Below, in pieces: positions 37,871 to 47,719 of a stretch of 64,000 nt of DNA. The notes beneath the pieces are model-generated. The model saw only the letters and a list, made by a program, of their open reading frames with translations, searched no databases and had not been told where the DNA came from. Position numbers and translations under genes: made by a program. This DNA is from Pycnococcus provasolii (Eukaryota > Chlorophyta > Pseudoscourfieldiophyceae > Pseudoscourfieldiales): NCBI GenBank assembly GCA_049487715.1, contig CP150551.1, positions 682,001 through 746,000 on the forward strand, read 5' to 3'. Every line of letters begins with the position of its first letter. Within the stretch, counting starts at the first letter, position 1.

Positions 37871-39661
37871 ATGGGCATGGCGCCTCACCCTCACCTTCAC
37901 CTTCACCTTCACCCTCGCGGTGGCGATATGGCGCCTTCTCCTCACGTGCGTTCAAAAGGAAAACTGCTCCAGCGTCACGTTCCTCCTCACGTTCGTGCTC
38001 GTGAAGTGTTCGTGCTTTCACGACCTCCTCCTCCTGTTCGCTCCCATTCTCACTCCCATTCTGCTCATTCTTCTCCCCTTCTTCAGCCCCTCATCCTCTA
38101 CCACGTCGCTCGCGTCGCGGGGGCGCGTAACCTCACTACCGCGTGCAGAACGTCATGGGCGCAGAACACGGCTCCACCAAACAGTACCTCAAGCAACCAA
38201 ACAGCTGCTGAATCATCGGAACCACAATCACAAGAAAAAACACGATTTCTGAAAAAGCACCTCGATGCGATACGCAACACGATTGGAGAGTCGTTAGACA
38301 GCGCCGACTATGACAGCAAAAACAACAACGACAACAACTCTCCATCCACATCCTCCTCCTCATCCGACCACGACCACCACCACCATGCCGACCACGTCGT
38401 ACTGCTGGACGACGAAGACGACTTCCTTAGTCCGTCAGTCCACCACGACGACGAGGTGGGAAACACGCGCATGTTCCGCTACGAGAACCAGGCGACGTAC
38501 AGCGGCAAGGCTGTGTACAACTGCATACGCCTGGAGCCAGACGGGTCGACGCGCCCCACGACGATGCGACGACGCGACTTAATGCGCATGACGAACATCG
38601 CACCTCGCGACCTGCGGCGTATCGACCCGACGCTCACGCTCACGAGAACGTCGCCGTGCCTGACGGCGCGCGAGGATGTCCTTCTCGTGAACCTCGGAGG
38701 CGTGCGACTCGTCGTCTCAGAGGACCACGCACTTCTGTTCGAGCCCACCACAGGGCCGTCGGTGCGATTCCTTGAGAGCATAACGCAGCGCCTCGCACAG
38801 CTGCGGCGCCTCGAGCGGCTGCCAGCGTACGCGCGCGGCGACCTGACCGTTCCCGTGCCGTTCGAACTCGAGGTGGTGGAGGCGGCGCTCATCATGGGAA
38901 CGGCGAGGCTCGACAACAAGCTGCTTCGCGTCGCGGAGAGAACTGACGTGCTCGTGCGAAAGATCACGGGGCCGTCGGGTATCGCGAATCCCATCACCGC
39001 GGAAATGCTCGAGGAGCTGCGCCGCGTTAAGATCCAGCTCGTGCAGCTGGAGAGCCGCGCCGAGGCGATCAAGGCGGCGATCCTCGAGGTGCTAGACGAG
39101 GACGAGGATGCGCGAGAGCTGCTCGTCAGCAAGACGGTGGAGGACCGCAAGCGCAAGGAGGCTGCCGCCGCGGCAATGATCGAGGCGCTGAGGAACACGC
39201 CGGTAGACGCGCCAGCGGGCGTCGTGCTGAGCCCGAACTTGGAGATTACCGTGACCGCGGAGGAGGGGGAGGAGGAGACCGAGCAGGAACGCCTCGACCG
39301 CATGGAGGGCGAGACGGAGATGTGCGAGGAGCTGCTGGAGTACTACCTCCAGCGCTTCGAGACGGTGCACAGCGAGTCGGAGAGACTTCTTGACAGCATG
39401 CGCGACCTCGAGGAGTCCATATCCGTAAGCCTGGCGTCTCGGCGGCTCGCCGTGAACCAGCTCGAGCTGCGCTTATCCATCGCAACGTTCGCCGTGGCCA
39501 TTGGCGCGCTCGTGACGGGAGCATTTGGCATGAACTTGCGAAGCACGCTCGAGATGAGCGTCTCGTGGTTCTACGGCACGTGCTGCCTAATTGTGCTTGG
39601 ATGCTTTCTCATCAACAGGTTACTTTTAAGTTGGACGCAAAAAATGAAGATATTGTCTTGA
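37871..39661 (+). CDS. CorA/MRS2-type magnesium channel
   Basis: 596 aa from ATG 37871. The N-terminal ~110 residues are Arg/His/Pro/Ser-rich with almost no acidic residues, suggesting an organelle targeting sequence (mitochondrion or plastid). A poly-Asp/His region follows. The CorA-like domain includes MRRRDLMRMTNIAPRDLRRIDP, typical of MRS2/LPE10, and VNLGGVRLVV. Near the C-terminus are two membrane helices: LSIATFAVAIGALVTGAF runs into the GMN signature (FGMNLRS), then WFYGTCCLIVLGCFLINRLLL. GMN at the pore mouth defines Mg-selective CorA/MRS2 channels, which work as pentamers. An acidic stretch (EEGEEETEQERLDRMEGE) in the long helix may be an insertion. Confidence 0.92.
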   Translation: MGMAPHPHLHLHLHPRGGDMAPSPHVRSKGKLLQRHVPPHVRAREVFVLSRPPPPVRSHSHSHSAHSSPLLQPLILYHVARVAGARNLTTACRTSWAQNTAPPNSTSSNQTAAESSEPQSQEKTRFLKKHLDAIRNTIGESLDSADYDSKNNNDNNSPSTSSSSSDHDHHHHADHVVLLDDEDDFLSPSVHHDDEVGNTRMFRYENQATYSGKAVYNCIRLEPDGSTRPTTMRRRDLMRMTNIAPRDLRRIDPTLTLTRTSPCLTAREDVLLVNLGGVRLVVSEDHALLFEPTTGPSVRFLESITQRLAQLRRLERLPAYARGDLTVPVPFELEVVEAALIMGTARLDNKLLRVAERTDVLVRKITGPSGIANPITAEMLEELRRVKIQLVQLESRAEAIKAAILEVLDEDEDARELLVSKTVEDRKRKEAAAAAMIEALRNTPVDAPAGVVLSPNLEITVTAEEGEEETEQERLDRMEGETEMCEELLEYYLQRFETVHSESERLLDSMRDLEESISVSLASRRLAVNQLELRLSIATFAVAIGALVTGAFGMNLRSTLEMSVSWFYGTCCLIVLGCFLINRLLLSWTQKMKILS

Positions 39662-39762
39662 CGGAATCTTCGTTCTTTTTCTTTTTCATACATAAGTACA
39701 TAGGGTGCTTTATTTTAAGTATATTTAATAACAATACTCATACATACACATACAAACGAACT

Positions 39763-40494
39763 CTACTGCACGCCGTGGAACCACACATCGTCTTCATCAT
39801 TGTCAACGTTATTGGCACTTTCGTCAATCGAGCAGTCCAACGACCGTCGTCTTCTCCTTTTCTGCCCACCCGCCCGTCTCTGCTTAAGTGCGCTCAGCTG
39901 GCTCACCACCGCCGCACTCGTACTCGCCGTCGCCGCATCTCCACTTTCGCCGCCGCCGTTGTCGTCGTCGTCGTCATCTGCAGAAGCCCTTACGTTCGAC
40001 TTGTCTCTCGCGCCAAGTCCAGACACCTGCGCGGCAACTCTTGCCTTTTGCATCGCCTCCTCGAACGCCCTTCTACGCAGTTCGCTCTCGTCCACGGCGT
40101 GCTCTTCGCCATCCCCTCCGAGTTCGTAGTACTTGCATATTTGCTCGTACGCATCTTTCATGGCGACATACTCCTTCGTTGCCGTTTCGACGCAGATTTC
40201 GCTAGCCTTTTGCTTTCTCCCATTCGCGACGACGTAGTCTGGGTGCATGGTTTTCGCGCGTGTTCGATACGCCTGCTTAGTTTCCGCGAGTGACGCGCCG
40301 ACAGGGACTCCGAGCGCGCGCCAGCAGTGAGTGGGAGGGGCAGCATGACACAAACATAAAAAACGAGTACGAATCGGACGAAATAGAGAGGTACGACGCA
40401 CGTGCTGCACGGAGGTATGACTAAGGGTATTATGGCTATTATTATGCACGCGCACGTTATTCGTGCCACGTGCGCACAAGCCCAAGGGGGACAT
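39763..40494 (-). CDS. J-domain (DnaJ-like) protein
   Basis: 243 aa from ATG 40494. The N-terminal ~55 residues are basic and His/Thr/Arg-rich, perhaps a mitochondrial or plastid presequence. The J domain is at ~57-125: HCWRALGVPVGASLAETKQAYRTRA, the HPD triad in KTMHPDYV, and a helix EYVAMKDAYEQI. An insertion (VVANGRKQKASEICVETAT) separates HPD from that helix. The rest is acidic (poly-Asp) then basic (GGQKRRRRRS), without zinc-finger or client-binding domains, so it is a class III J protein. The partner Hsp70 is unknown. It is divergent with NOC2. Confidence 0.82.
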   Translation of the reverse strand: MSPLGLCARGTNNVRVHNNSHNTLSHTSVQHVRRTSLFRPIRTRFLCLCHAAPPTHCWRALGVPVGASLAETKQAYRTRAKTMHPDYVVANGRKQKASEICVETATKEYVAMKDAYEQICKYYELGGDGEEHAVDESELRRRAFEEAMQKARVAAQVSGLGARDKSNVRASADDDDDDNGGGESGDAATASTSAAVVSQLSALKQRRAGGQKRRRRRSLDCSIDESANNVDNDEDDVWFHGVQ

Positions 40495-40741
40495 GTTTGT
40501 GATTGGCACGTAAATACTAATTGTGGGGAGAACAGAACAGGTGCCAGACTTCGGAAAGACGGAAAGGGCAACTGGGCGAGCACCGGGTTAGGGTTTAGAG
40601 GGTTAGGGTTAGGGTTAGGGGTTAGGGGGTTAGGGGGTTAGGGTTAGTGGGATGCGCCGCCGCCGCCATCTCCCCCCCCTTCCTTCCTTCCTTATTGCAG
40701 GCCCTTATTCTGGATTCCCTTTTCCGTTTTCCGTTTTCGCC
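40495..40741. promoter_or_regulatory. Divergent promoter (J protein / NOC2) with telomere-type tract
   Basis: 247 bp between two start codons. A 62-bp TTAGGG-type tract occupies its centre, about 92 bp from each ATG. Confidence 0.6.
40587..40648. repeat. Interstitial telomere-type repeat block (TTAGGG orientation)
   Basis: About nine TTAGGG units with extra G or TT insertions (TTAGGGG, GTTAGGGGG). It is nearly centred between the J-protein and NOC2 start codons. Confidence 0.92.
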
Positions 40742-41303
40742 ATGCCACGCACGCGTGCGCAAAGGCTCGCTCACCCGTCACCACCTGCTGCTGCTAATGG
40801 TGAAGCTGATGTCGCATTGGTGGAGGATGCTCCTCCGTCTGCGTCTGATGGGTCAGGGTTAGCTGATGGGTCTGCTGATGCGAATGGCTCTGGCTCTGGC
40901 TCTGGCTCCTCTGGCTCGAATCGGAAAGCTCGACGTCTTGGTAAGCAGGCGCCTCGTGGTGTGCCCCCCATGCCATCCACACCCTCGGAAATGGATATTG
41001 ACGCCTTCTTGGCGGGTGGATTCAAAGAAATGACACCTTCACATTCACCGATACCTTCAAAGGTAACGGGGGATAAACGACGGTCAGCATCACCTAAGAC
41101 ACCTCCTCACAGGGAAAAGCCTGCTGACTCGTCGTCAGAATCAATGTCGGAGTCTGACGACTCCGACTCCGAAGACAATCAACCATCCACATCTATGGCC
41201 AAACACAGAAAGGAACTCGAGGCGCTCAAGCAGAAAGATCCGGAATTCTACGCCTATTTACAGAGCAACGACGTTGAGCTGCTCAACTTTGGAGAGGGTG
41301 ACA

Positions 41304-41337
<34 letters not shown>

Positions 41338-43349
41338 TGCACCAGCACCACCAAAGTCAAAGTCAAAATCGTCGTCAAAATCTAAGACTTCATCGTCAAA
41401 AGAACAGAAGAGCAAAAAGAAGCGCGCAAGACAGCAAGAAGAAAACCTTGACGACAGCGACGAAGACGACGATGAAGACGAAGATGAACACGCTGACGCT
41501 CCTGCTTCTTCACAGTCGCAGAAAATATCCACGAGTCTCGTGAACCAGTGGGCCACGTCTGCAACAAAGGACGGGTCGCTCGCCGCGCTGAAACGCCTCA
41601 TTGGGGCATATCGCCTCGCCTGCGTTCAGGGCAGCGCTGGCCATGGCCCAAAGAATGGGAAGAAAGCAAAGAATAAGAAGAAGCGACGACGAATGGATGA
41701 CGACGACGACGACGACGATGACGACGCGGAGCTGCTGCAGGCTTCCGACTCATCGGATGCATTTGCGTCGCAGCAAACATCTGGACTTGCCATCATGCGA
41801 ACGCTCGAGGTGGCACGCGCTGCGTTCGATGCGGTTCTCCTCGGTGTCGATACATCGACGAAAAAGAAGAAAGAAAAGCTCGACGACGACCATGTGCAGC
41901 TGCGCAATGCTCTGACGTCCAGCTCGAGGTACGCCAAGGCGAAACCGCTCCTGCGAACATTCCTCGGCAACACGCTGCGATGGCTGCGAGAGGGCAGCGA
42001 CGAGCGCGTACTCGACGCTGCATACCGAAGCCTCGGGTCGTGCGCCACTCATCTCAGCCTGTTCCCGCGCCTGCTCAAGAAGACGACGCGAGCGGCGCTC
42101 GCGCACTTCAGCGGCGACGCCGACGTCCCGCGCGTCGCCTGCTTTCTCTTCCTGCGCCGCCTTGCACCAGCGTATCCCGCCACAGAAAGCGGCGGAGCCG
42201 ACGGCGGGCATGCAGCATTACTTCGCGCGACATTTCGCAGCTTCGCATCCAAGGCGGCGTTCCACAACTCCACAACGGCGCCTACGCTGGAGTTCATGTC
42301 CAAGGCGATTGGGGAACTCGTGCGGCAGCACCCTGCGGCTTGCTACGCACCCATCTTCACCTGCGTCAAGGAGCTTGCGATGACACTGCGCAAGGCGCTC
42401 GAGGCGAAGACGAAGGAGGCGTACGCGGACGTGTGCTCTTGGCAGTTCGTGCATGCCATTTCGTGCTGGAGTCGCTGTCTTGCGGACCTTGCGAATGACC
42501 GAGACGCACGCGCTCTCGAGCCTCTCGTGCATCCCGTCGCGCAGCTGCTGCTGGGTGCGGTGCGTGCCGCGCCGTCGACGATGCGCTTTGCGCCCATGCG
42601 ACTTCGTCTGTGCGACGAGTGCCACGTGCTCGCGTCCGCCTACGGTCGGTATGCGCCAGTAGGCAGCGTCGTTTGCGAGGTGCTCTCGTTACCTGAGATG
42701 CGCAAGGCGGCCAGCGACTCGGCGGGCGTTGGGCGAGGCGGAGGTGCGCCGTCCGTGCATGCCGTGCTCCGCGTTTCGGCGCAGCATGCCGTGTCGGCAT
42801 CGTACCAACGCGAGGTTGTTGAGTCAGCGTTCTGCCTGCTGAGTGTGCACCTGTCCGCGTGGAGCCACACAGCTGGCTTCCCCGAGCTTTCGCATGGTCT
42901 TGCGTCGGAGGTGCGCAAATTTCGCAAGGTGGCGAAGGCTGAACGCTTCCGCACACTCGCAACGAAGCTGCTCCGCGCGATCGACACGACGTCGCAGGGT
43001 GTGCAGCGTCGACGCGCGATGGAGGAGGAGCTTCGACCGGGCGACGCAGCTGCCCTTGCGACGTTTGTGGCGTCTGCACCGCGTGGCGGCGACGAGGGCG
43101 CGCTAGATGTGCTTGCCAAAGAGTGGGGTGCTGCCGCAGAAAGGAGGAGGAAGGCGCTTCTCGCGAAGCAGGTGGGTGGAAGGGGGAGTCAGGCGGAGGA
43201 GGAGGAGGAGGAGGAGGAGGAACAGGAGGACGTCGAGGAGGAGGACGTCGAGGAGGAGGAGGAGGAGGAGGAGGAGGATAACGAGGAGGAAGGTGACGTC
43301 GTCGACGACGACGACGACGAGGATGAGGATGTTGTCGAAGACTTTGTCT

Positions 43350-43381
<32 letters not shown>

Positions 43382-43384
43382 TGA
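40742..43384 (+). CDS. NOC2: Nucleolar complex protein 2 (NOC2), pre-60S export factor
   Basis: 880 aa from ATG 40742. The N-terminal ~330 residues are low-complexity acidic and Lys-rich tracts around the diagnostic segment HRKELEALKQKDPEFYAYLQSND followed by LLNFGE. The Noc2 helical-repeat domain follows from ~residue 390 to 780: LLRTFLGNTLRWL, PRVACFLFLRRLA, LEFMSKAIGELVRQ and the conserved WQFVHAISCWSRCLA. NOC2 pairs with NOC1 and NOC3 to move pre-60S particles from nucleolus to nucleoplasm. The C-terminus is an extreme Glu/Asp run from GAG/GAC triplet repeats. Start: the first ATG after the upstream telomere-type tract. TGTAA lies 4 nt after the stop (43389-43393). Confidence 0.93.
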
Positions 43385-44261
43385 GACTTGTAATAAAGCT
43401 AATCGCGTTTAATTGGTAGATATTCTTAGATATCTTTAGCCTACAGTAGTTGGTAAGTACTACAGTACTGTACTGTACAGTATGTGACCAAATTTCAGTC
43501 CGGCCATGTGCTCTCTTGCATCGCCTCGCCCCCTTGCAAGAACCACTCGCTCATTGGATCCCTACTAAATCGGCTAAATCTCAACCATCGTGTTTGCCTC
43601 CCTAGTAAAAAGGTGGTCAAGAGGCTGGCCGCCACTGGCCTGGCAAACCTGCCCGGCAAGTTCCCTCCCTGCAAGGCCGCCTAGGTGGTCCCTCCCTCCC
43701 AGGTTTCCCTCCCTGCCTCCGTGGGCAGGGACGACACTGGGCCATGGGAGGTGGCCATGGGTGAGCCTTTTATGACCCACTACCGCCACCGCCACCAGGC
43801 CATGCCACCTGGAGGTGGAGGTGGAAACTTAACCTTTGGAGGCGTTCCAGCCACCTGGTTCTTCCAGCCCAGCTGCCAGCCCAGCCCAGCTTGGGTCGAG
43901 AAGGGAAGGGGCGACCGAAGACGGGGTGGCGGTACCTGGTGGGGGTGGTCTTGACGGACCTGGCTGGACCTGGGTGGCGGCCCCCCAAGCTTTTTGTTTG
44001 TTTGAGCCTTTGAGGGGTGCGTTCGGCTGGATGGGGACGGACCCCGGCAGCCCGGCCGCCCTCCTGCCGCCCTCCGCGGACCCCAACCGTTGCAACTACC
44101 TGCCGCCGCCGAACCCAAATCCGCTTTTGGGTTCCGCCACACCTCAAGTCGGAAGATTGTCTTGTCATGCCCGCGATGTCACTCGCCCGTGTGTCTCGCT
44201 CAAAAGTGTTCGCGTCCTTGCTCTCGTCGGTCTGCTTCTTTGTCTTCTTCTCGCCCCTCAG
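43385..44261. other. Intergenic region / probable 5' exon and intron of the CarA gene
   Basis: 877 bp. Contains CAGTAC repeats at ~43460-43480, CCTCCCTGC repeats around 43660-43725 and a polypyrimidine acceptor at 44230-44261. The CarA start codon must lie here. ATG 44167 with donor GTGTGT at 44189 would join in phase, but gives a very short leader, so I do not assert it. Confidence 0.4.
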
Positions 44262-45421
44262 TGCGCGTCTATGCTGCATCCTCGTCGTCGCCGTTCAAGC
44301 CGCTCGATGCGCGCCTCGTGCTCGCTGACGGGTCCGTCTGGAAAGGGACGGCGTTCGGTGCGCGAGGTACCGCCACAGGGGAAGTCGTGTTCAACACCTC
44401 CTTGACCGGATACCAGGAAATTCTCACGGATCCGTCGTACGCGGGACAGTTCGTGTGCTTCACGTGCCCGCACATTGGAAACGTTGGCACCAACACGGAC
44501 GACGAGGAGAGCACGAAAGTACACCTAGGAGCAACCATCATACACGAGCTCTCACCCATGGTCAGCAACCACCGCAACCAAAAAGACCTGGACACGTACC
44601 TCAAGGAGCAGAACGTGCTCGGCATCGAGGGTGTCGACACGCGTGCAATCACGCTGCGCCTGCGTGAGACTGGGTGCCTCAACGGAACCATCTCCACGGA
44701 CGACAGCCTCAGCGACGACGAGCTGCTCGAAATGGCCAAGTCGTTCGACATCGAGGGAAAGGACCTCATCTCAACCGTCACCACCGCTGAGCCGTACGAG
44801 TGGAAGGAGAGCACGGACGAGGAGTGGGAATTCGCGGGTGACGGTGGCGCACAGCGCGTCAAGGTGGTTGCCTACGACTTTGGCGTCAAGCGCAACATCC
44901 TTCGTCGCCTGGCATCCTACGGTTGCGACATCACCGTCGTCCCGGCGTCGTTCCCAGCCGACGAGGTGATCGCGATGAATCCTGACGGCGTTTTCCTCTC
45001 TAACGGGCCGGGAGATCCGAGCGCCGTTCCGTATGCCGTGGAGAACACCAAGAAGCTCGTGGGCAAGTACCCGATCTTTGGCATATGCATGGGACACCAA
45101 GTTCTTGGACAAGCTCTTGGCGGGTCGACGTACAAGCTTAAATTTGGGCACCACGGTGGCAACCACCCGTGCAAGAACATAATTGCTGAGGGTATCCAGC
45201 AGGTTGAAATCACGGCGCAGAACCACAACTTTGCCGTTGACGTGAGCGCCATTGGCGGCGACGTGATGACGTCGCACATCAACCTGAACGACCAAAGCTG
45301 CGCTGGCATCGAGTCTGCGGAAAAGCAGTGCTTTGGCATTCAGTATCACCCCGAGGCAAGTCCAGGACCTCACGATGCCGACCCCGCCTTCAAAAAGTTT
45401 GTTGACATGTGCCGGGCCTAG
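44262..45421 (+). CDS. carA: Carbamoyl-phosphate synthase small (glutaminase) subunit, plastid-type; 5' end unresolved
   Basis: The secure exon starts after a strong acceptor (TTCTCGCCCCTCAG at 44261) and encodes ~386 aa beginning VRVYAAS, which looks like a transit-peptide cleavage region. The CarA N-domain has LTGYQEILTDPSYAGQ and the class I glutaminase has the nucleophile Cys in GICMGHQVLGQALGG, with His/Glu in QYHPEASPGP; both are intact. The enzyme supplies ammonia to the large subunit, making carbamoyl phosphate for arginine and pyrimidines in the plastid. The frame stays open upstream to ~44006 without an ATG, so an upstream exon is needed. It is tail-to-tail with argininosuccinate lyase, 144 bp apart. 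TGTAA is at 45439-45443. Confidence 0.92.
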
Positions 45422-45565
45422 GGACACAGAAAAAAAGATGTAACCACTCAACTCTCCCATTCTTGAAAAGAAAAACAAAAACAAAAAACAAAACAAATCA
45501 AGTTACTTTGTGGTGGTGGTTACTCCCATTCAGATTTTTTGGTGTGAAAACTTACTTTGCGTTGT

Positions 45566-47113
45566 TCAGCTCGCCGTCTTGAGGTAAGCACGAAGCTTGT
45601 CAACTTGCTCGAGCACCGACCGGGTGCTGCTTCCACCCTCGGTGTCCCGTGAGTCTGCAGAGCGGCCAAAGTCGAACACCTCGAGGACATCGTCACCAAA
45701 ATTTTCGTTGAGCGATTTGTAGTCGTCCACCGTGAGATTTCCCAGCGATACGCCGCGCTCCTCGGAGAGTGCCACCGCCGCACCTGCGATGTGATGCGTC
45801 TCACGGAATGGCACACCCCGGCGCACGAGGTATTCTGCAATATCCGTGGCAAGCATGTCCTCGCTGAGACCAGCCATCATGCGCTCCGGCACGATCTCCG
45901 TCGTTGCCAGAACGCCGGAAGCGATCTGCAGGCACGCATCCGTGGTATCCAGCGCGTCGAACAGCGCCTCCTTGTCCTCCTGCAAGTCCTTGTTGTACGT
46001 CGTCGGCAGGCCCTTCAGTACGGTCAGCATCGTCGTCAGGTTTCCCATAACGCGCGCGCTCTTGCCGCGAAGCAGCTCAAGAGCATCGGGGTTCTTCTTC
46101 TGCGGCATGAGGCTCGACCCTGTTGCGTACGCGTCGGCGAACTTCACCATCGCGAATGGGCCGGAGCCGTAGATGATGAGGTCCTCCGACCACCGGCTCA
46201 GGTGCACGCCGAGGAGGCTTGCCCAGAAAAGCGTCTCGCACACAAAGTCACGGTCGCTCACGGCGTCCATCGAGTTGGGGCACACTCCTCCTACGAATCC
46301 GAGCTCCTTGGCAATCGCCTGCCGATCGACGCCGAATGCATTTCCCGCGAGCGCACCCGATCCGAGCGGCAGCGTGGCAACGCGCGGGATGAGGTCGTTG
46401 AGCCGCTGGTCGTCCCGCTGCCACGCGGAAGCGTGGGAGAGCAGCCAGTGGCTCCACCTCACCGGCTGCGCGTTCTGCAGGTGCGTGAATGCGGGCATGA
46501 GCACGTCGCTCTCCTTCTCCGCGCGTGCGCACGCCACCTCGATAAGCTCGTGCAGCATAGCGCGCGTCGCCTTGAGTCTGTTCACGAGGTACAGGCGCGT
46601 GTCCGTGGCAACTTGGTCGTTTCGGCTTCGTCCTGTGTGCAGCTTTCCTCCGACGGGCCCAACAATCTCGCTGAGCCTCCTTTCGTTTGCTGTGTGAATG
46701 TCCTCGTCTCCGTCGCACACGACGAACGAGTCGGTTTCCCACTCCTTTGCCACCTCGTCGAGTCCCGTGCACAGCGTGTCCGCCTCTTCGTTTGTGATGA
46801 CGCCTGCTTTCGCGAGTGCTCTTGCGTACGCCTGCGAGCCGACGATGTCCTCTCTCCACATGCGTCTGTCAACGGAGAGCGACTCGTTGAATTGTTCCAT
46901 GAGCGGGTCAGTCGCACCCGTGAATCGCCCTCCCCACAGTTTTTTCTTTTCCACCGAGCCCGAGGCCGAGCCCGACGCCGCCGCCGCCGATGTAACATGA
47001 CGATGCATTCGAGAATGAAACCGACGACGAGCAGAATTAAAATTGTGACGAACAACAACAACCCCCGATGATGATAACGGTGGTGTTCTACCAACCTGAA
47101 AGACCGGCGCCAT
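45566..47113 (-). CDS. ASL: Argininosuccinate lyase
   Basis: 515 aa from ATG 47113. The first ~50 residues are basic, Val/Arg/Ser-rich, and suit a plastid transit peptide; the enzyme starts at KKLWGGRFTGATDPLMEQFN. Conserved blocks are GGKLHTGRSRNDQVATD, the catalytic-His region FTHLQNAQPVRWSHW, PLGSGALAGNAF and the fumarase/ASL signature GSSLMPQKKNPD with the catalytic Ser loop. It makes arginine and fumarate, the last step of arginine synthesis. Its convergent neighbour CarA feeds the same pathway through carbamoyl phosphate. The CDS is single-exon. Confidence 0.96.
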   Translation of the reverse strand: MAPVFQVGRTPPLSSSGVVVVRHNFNSARRRFHSRMHRHVTSAAAASGSASGSVEKKKLWGGRFTGATDPLMEQFNESLSVDRRMWREDIVGSQAYARALAKAGVITNEEADTLCTGLDEVAKEWETDSFVVCDGDEDIHTANERRLSEIVGPVGGKLHTGRSRNDQVATDTRLYLVNRLKATRAMLHELIEVACARAEKESDVLMPAFTHLQNAQPVRWSHWLLSHASAWQRDDQRLNDLIPRVATLPLGSGALAGNAFGVDRQAIAKELGFVGGVCPNSMDAVSDRDFVCETLFWASLLGVHLSRWSEDLIIYGSGPFAMVKFADAYATGSSLMPQKKNPDALELLRGKSARVMGNLTTMLTVLKGLPTTYNKDLQEDKEALFDALDTTDACLQIASGVLATTEIVPERMMAGLSEDMLATDIAEYLVRRGVPFRETHHIAGAAVALSEERGVSLGNLTVDDYKSLNENFGDDVLEVFDFGRSADSRDTEGGSSTRSVLEQVDKLRAYLKTAS

Positions 47114-47719
47114 CTTCAAGATGTTGCGAGACTCTTAAGACTGAAGAGGGAGGAGAGACTGGGATAAATTTAAGGTAGGGCGGCAGGTGGCAGCAGGGTG
47201 GCGGCGCTTTTCTGGTTCGAACAGGCCTGACCTCGAACTCAATCGGGGTTTCACATTAATCCCCGGACGATCCCATCATGGGGGTTTCTTTTTCTCAACC
47301 CCCAATTCATTGTCCCAGACTCTGCTCTCTCCGCATGCTCTCCGCAACTTATCCGCCCGTCCGGTCTTCAACTCCCCCTCTCCCCCCTTATTACGCGGCT
47401 TCAAGCAAAACTTAATTAATAATCCACGGCAACACAGTGCTCTGGGCAGCAGTGCATGCGCTACTGTAAGCTCTGGGTTACGTGTACCTCGTCGTTCGTC
47501 ATTAGTTCGTCATCGGTGTCATACTTGTTCACTCGCAAGGGTCCCATTCGTCGACCAGCTAGGTTTGGTGGGGATTCGTGCGGGTTGGGTCCGGCCTCTG
47601 CTGCACGGGGTATCTATACCCCTGCGCGAATATCCCGCCGGAGAACGTGTAACTCGTGTAGTAACTCGTGTGAAAATATTCGTGTGCGCACGGGAGGACG
47701 ACGAGCACAGCCAGCGGGA
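47114..47719. other. Divergent intergenic region (argininosuccinate lyase / pyridoxal kinase)
   Basis: 606 bp with two promoters. An in-frame ATG at 47456 would extend pyridoxal kinase by 88 residues of no recognisable similarity, so part of this could be a targeting sequence. Short repeats of AACTCGTGT and CGTGTAACTCGTG occur at ~47643-47670. Confidence 0.45.

Noticed and set aside
45791-47071. 426-codon plus-strand frame opposite argininosuccinate lyase
   Set aside because: Shadow of a highly conserved enzyme on the other strand.
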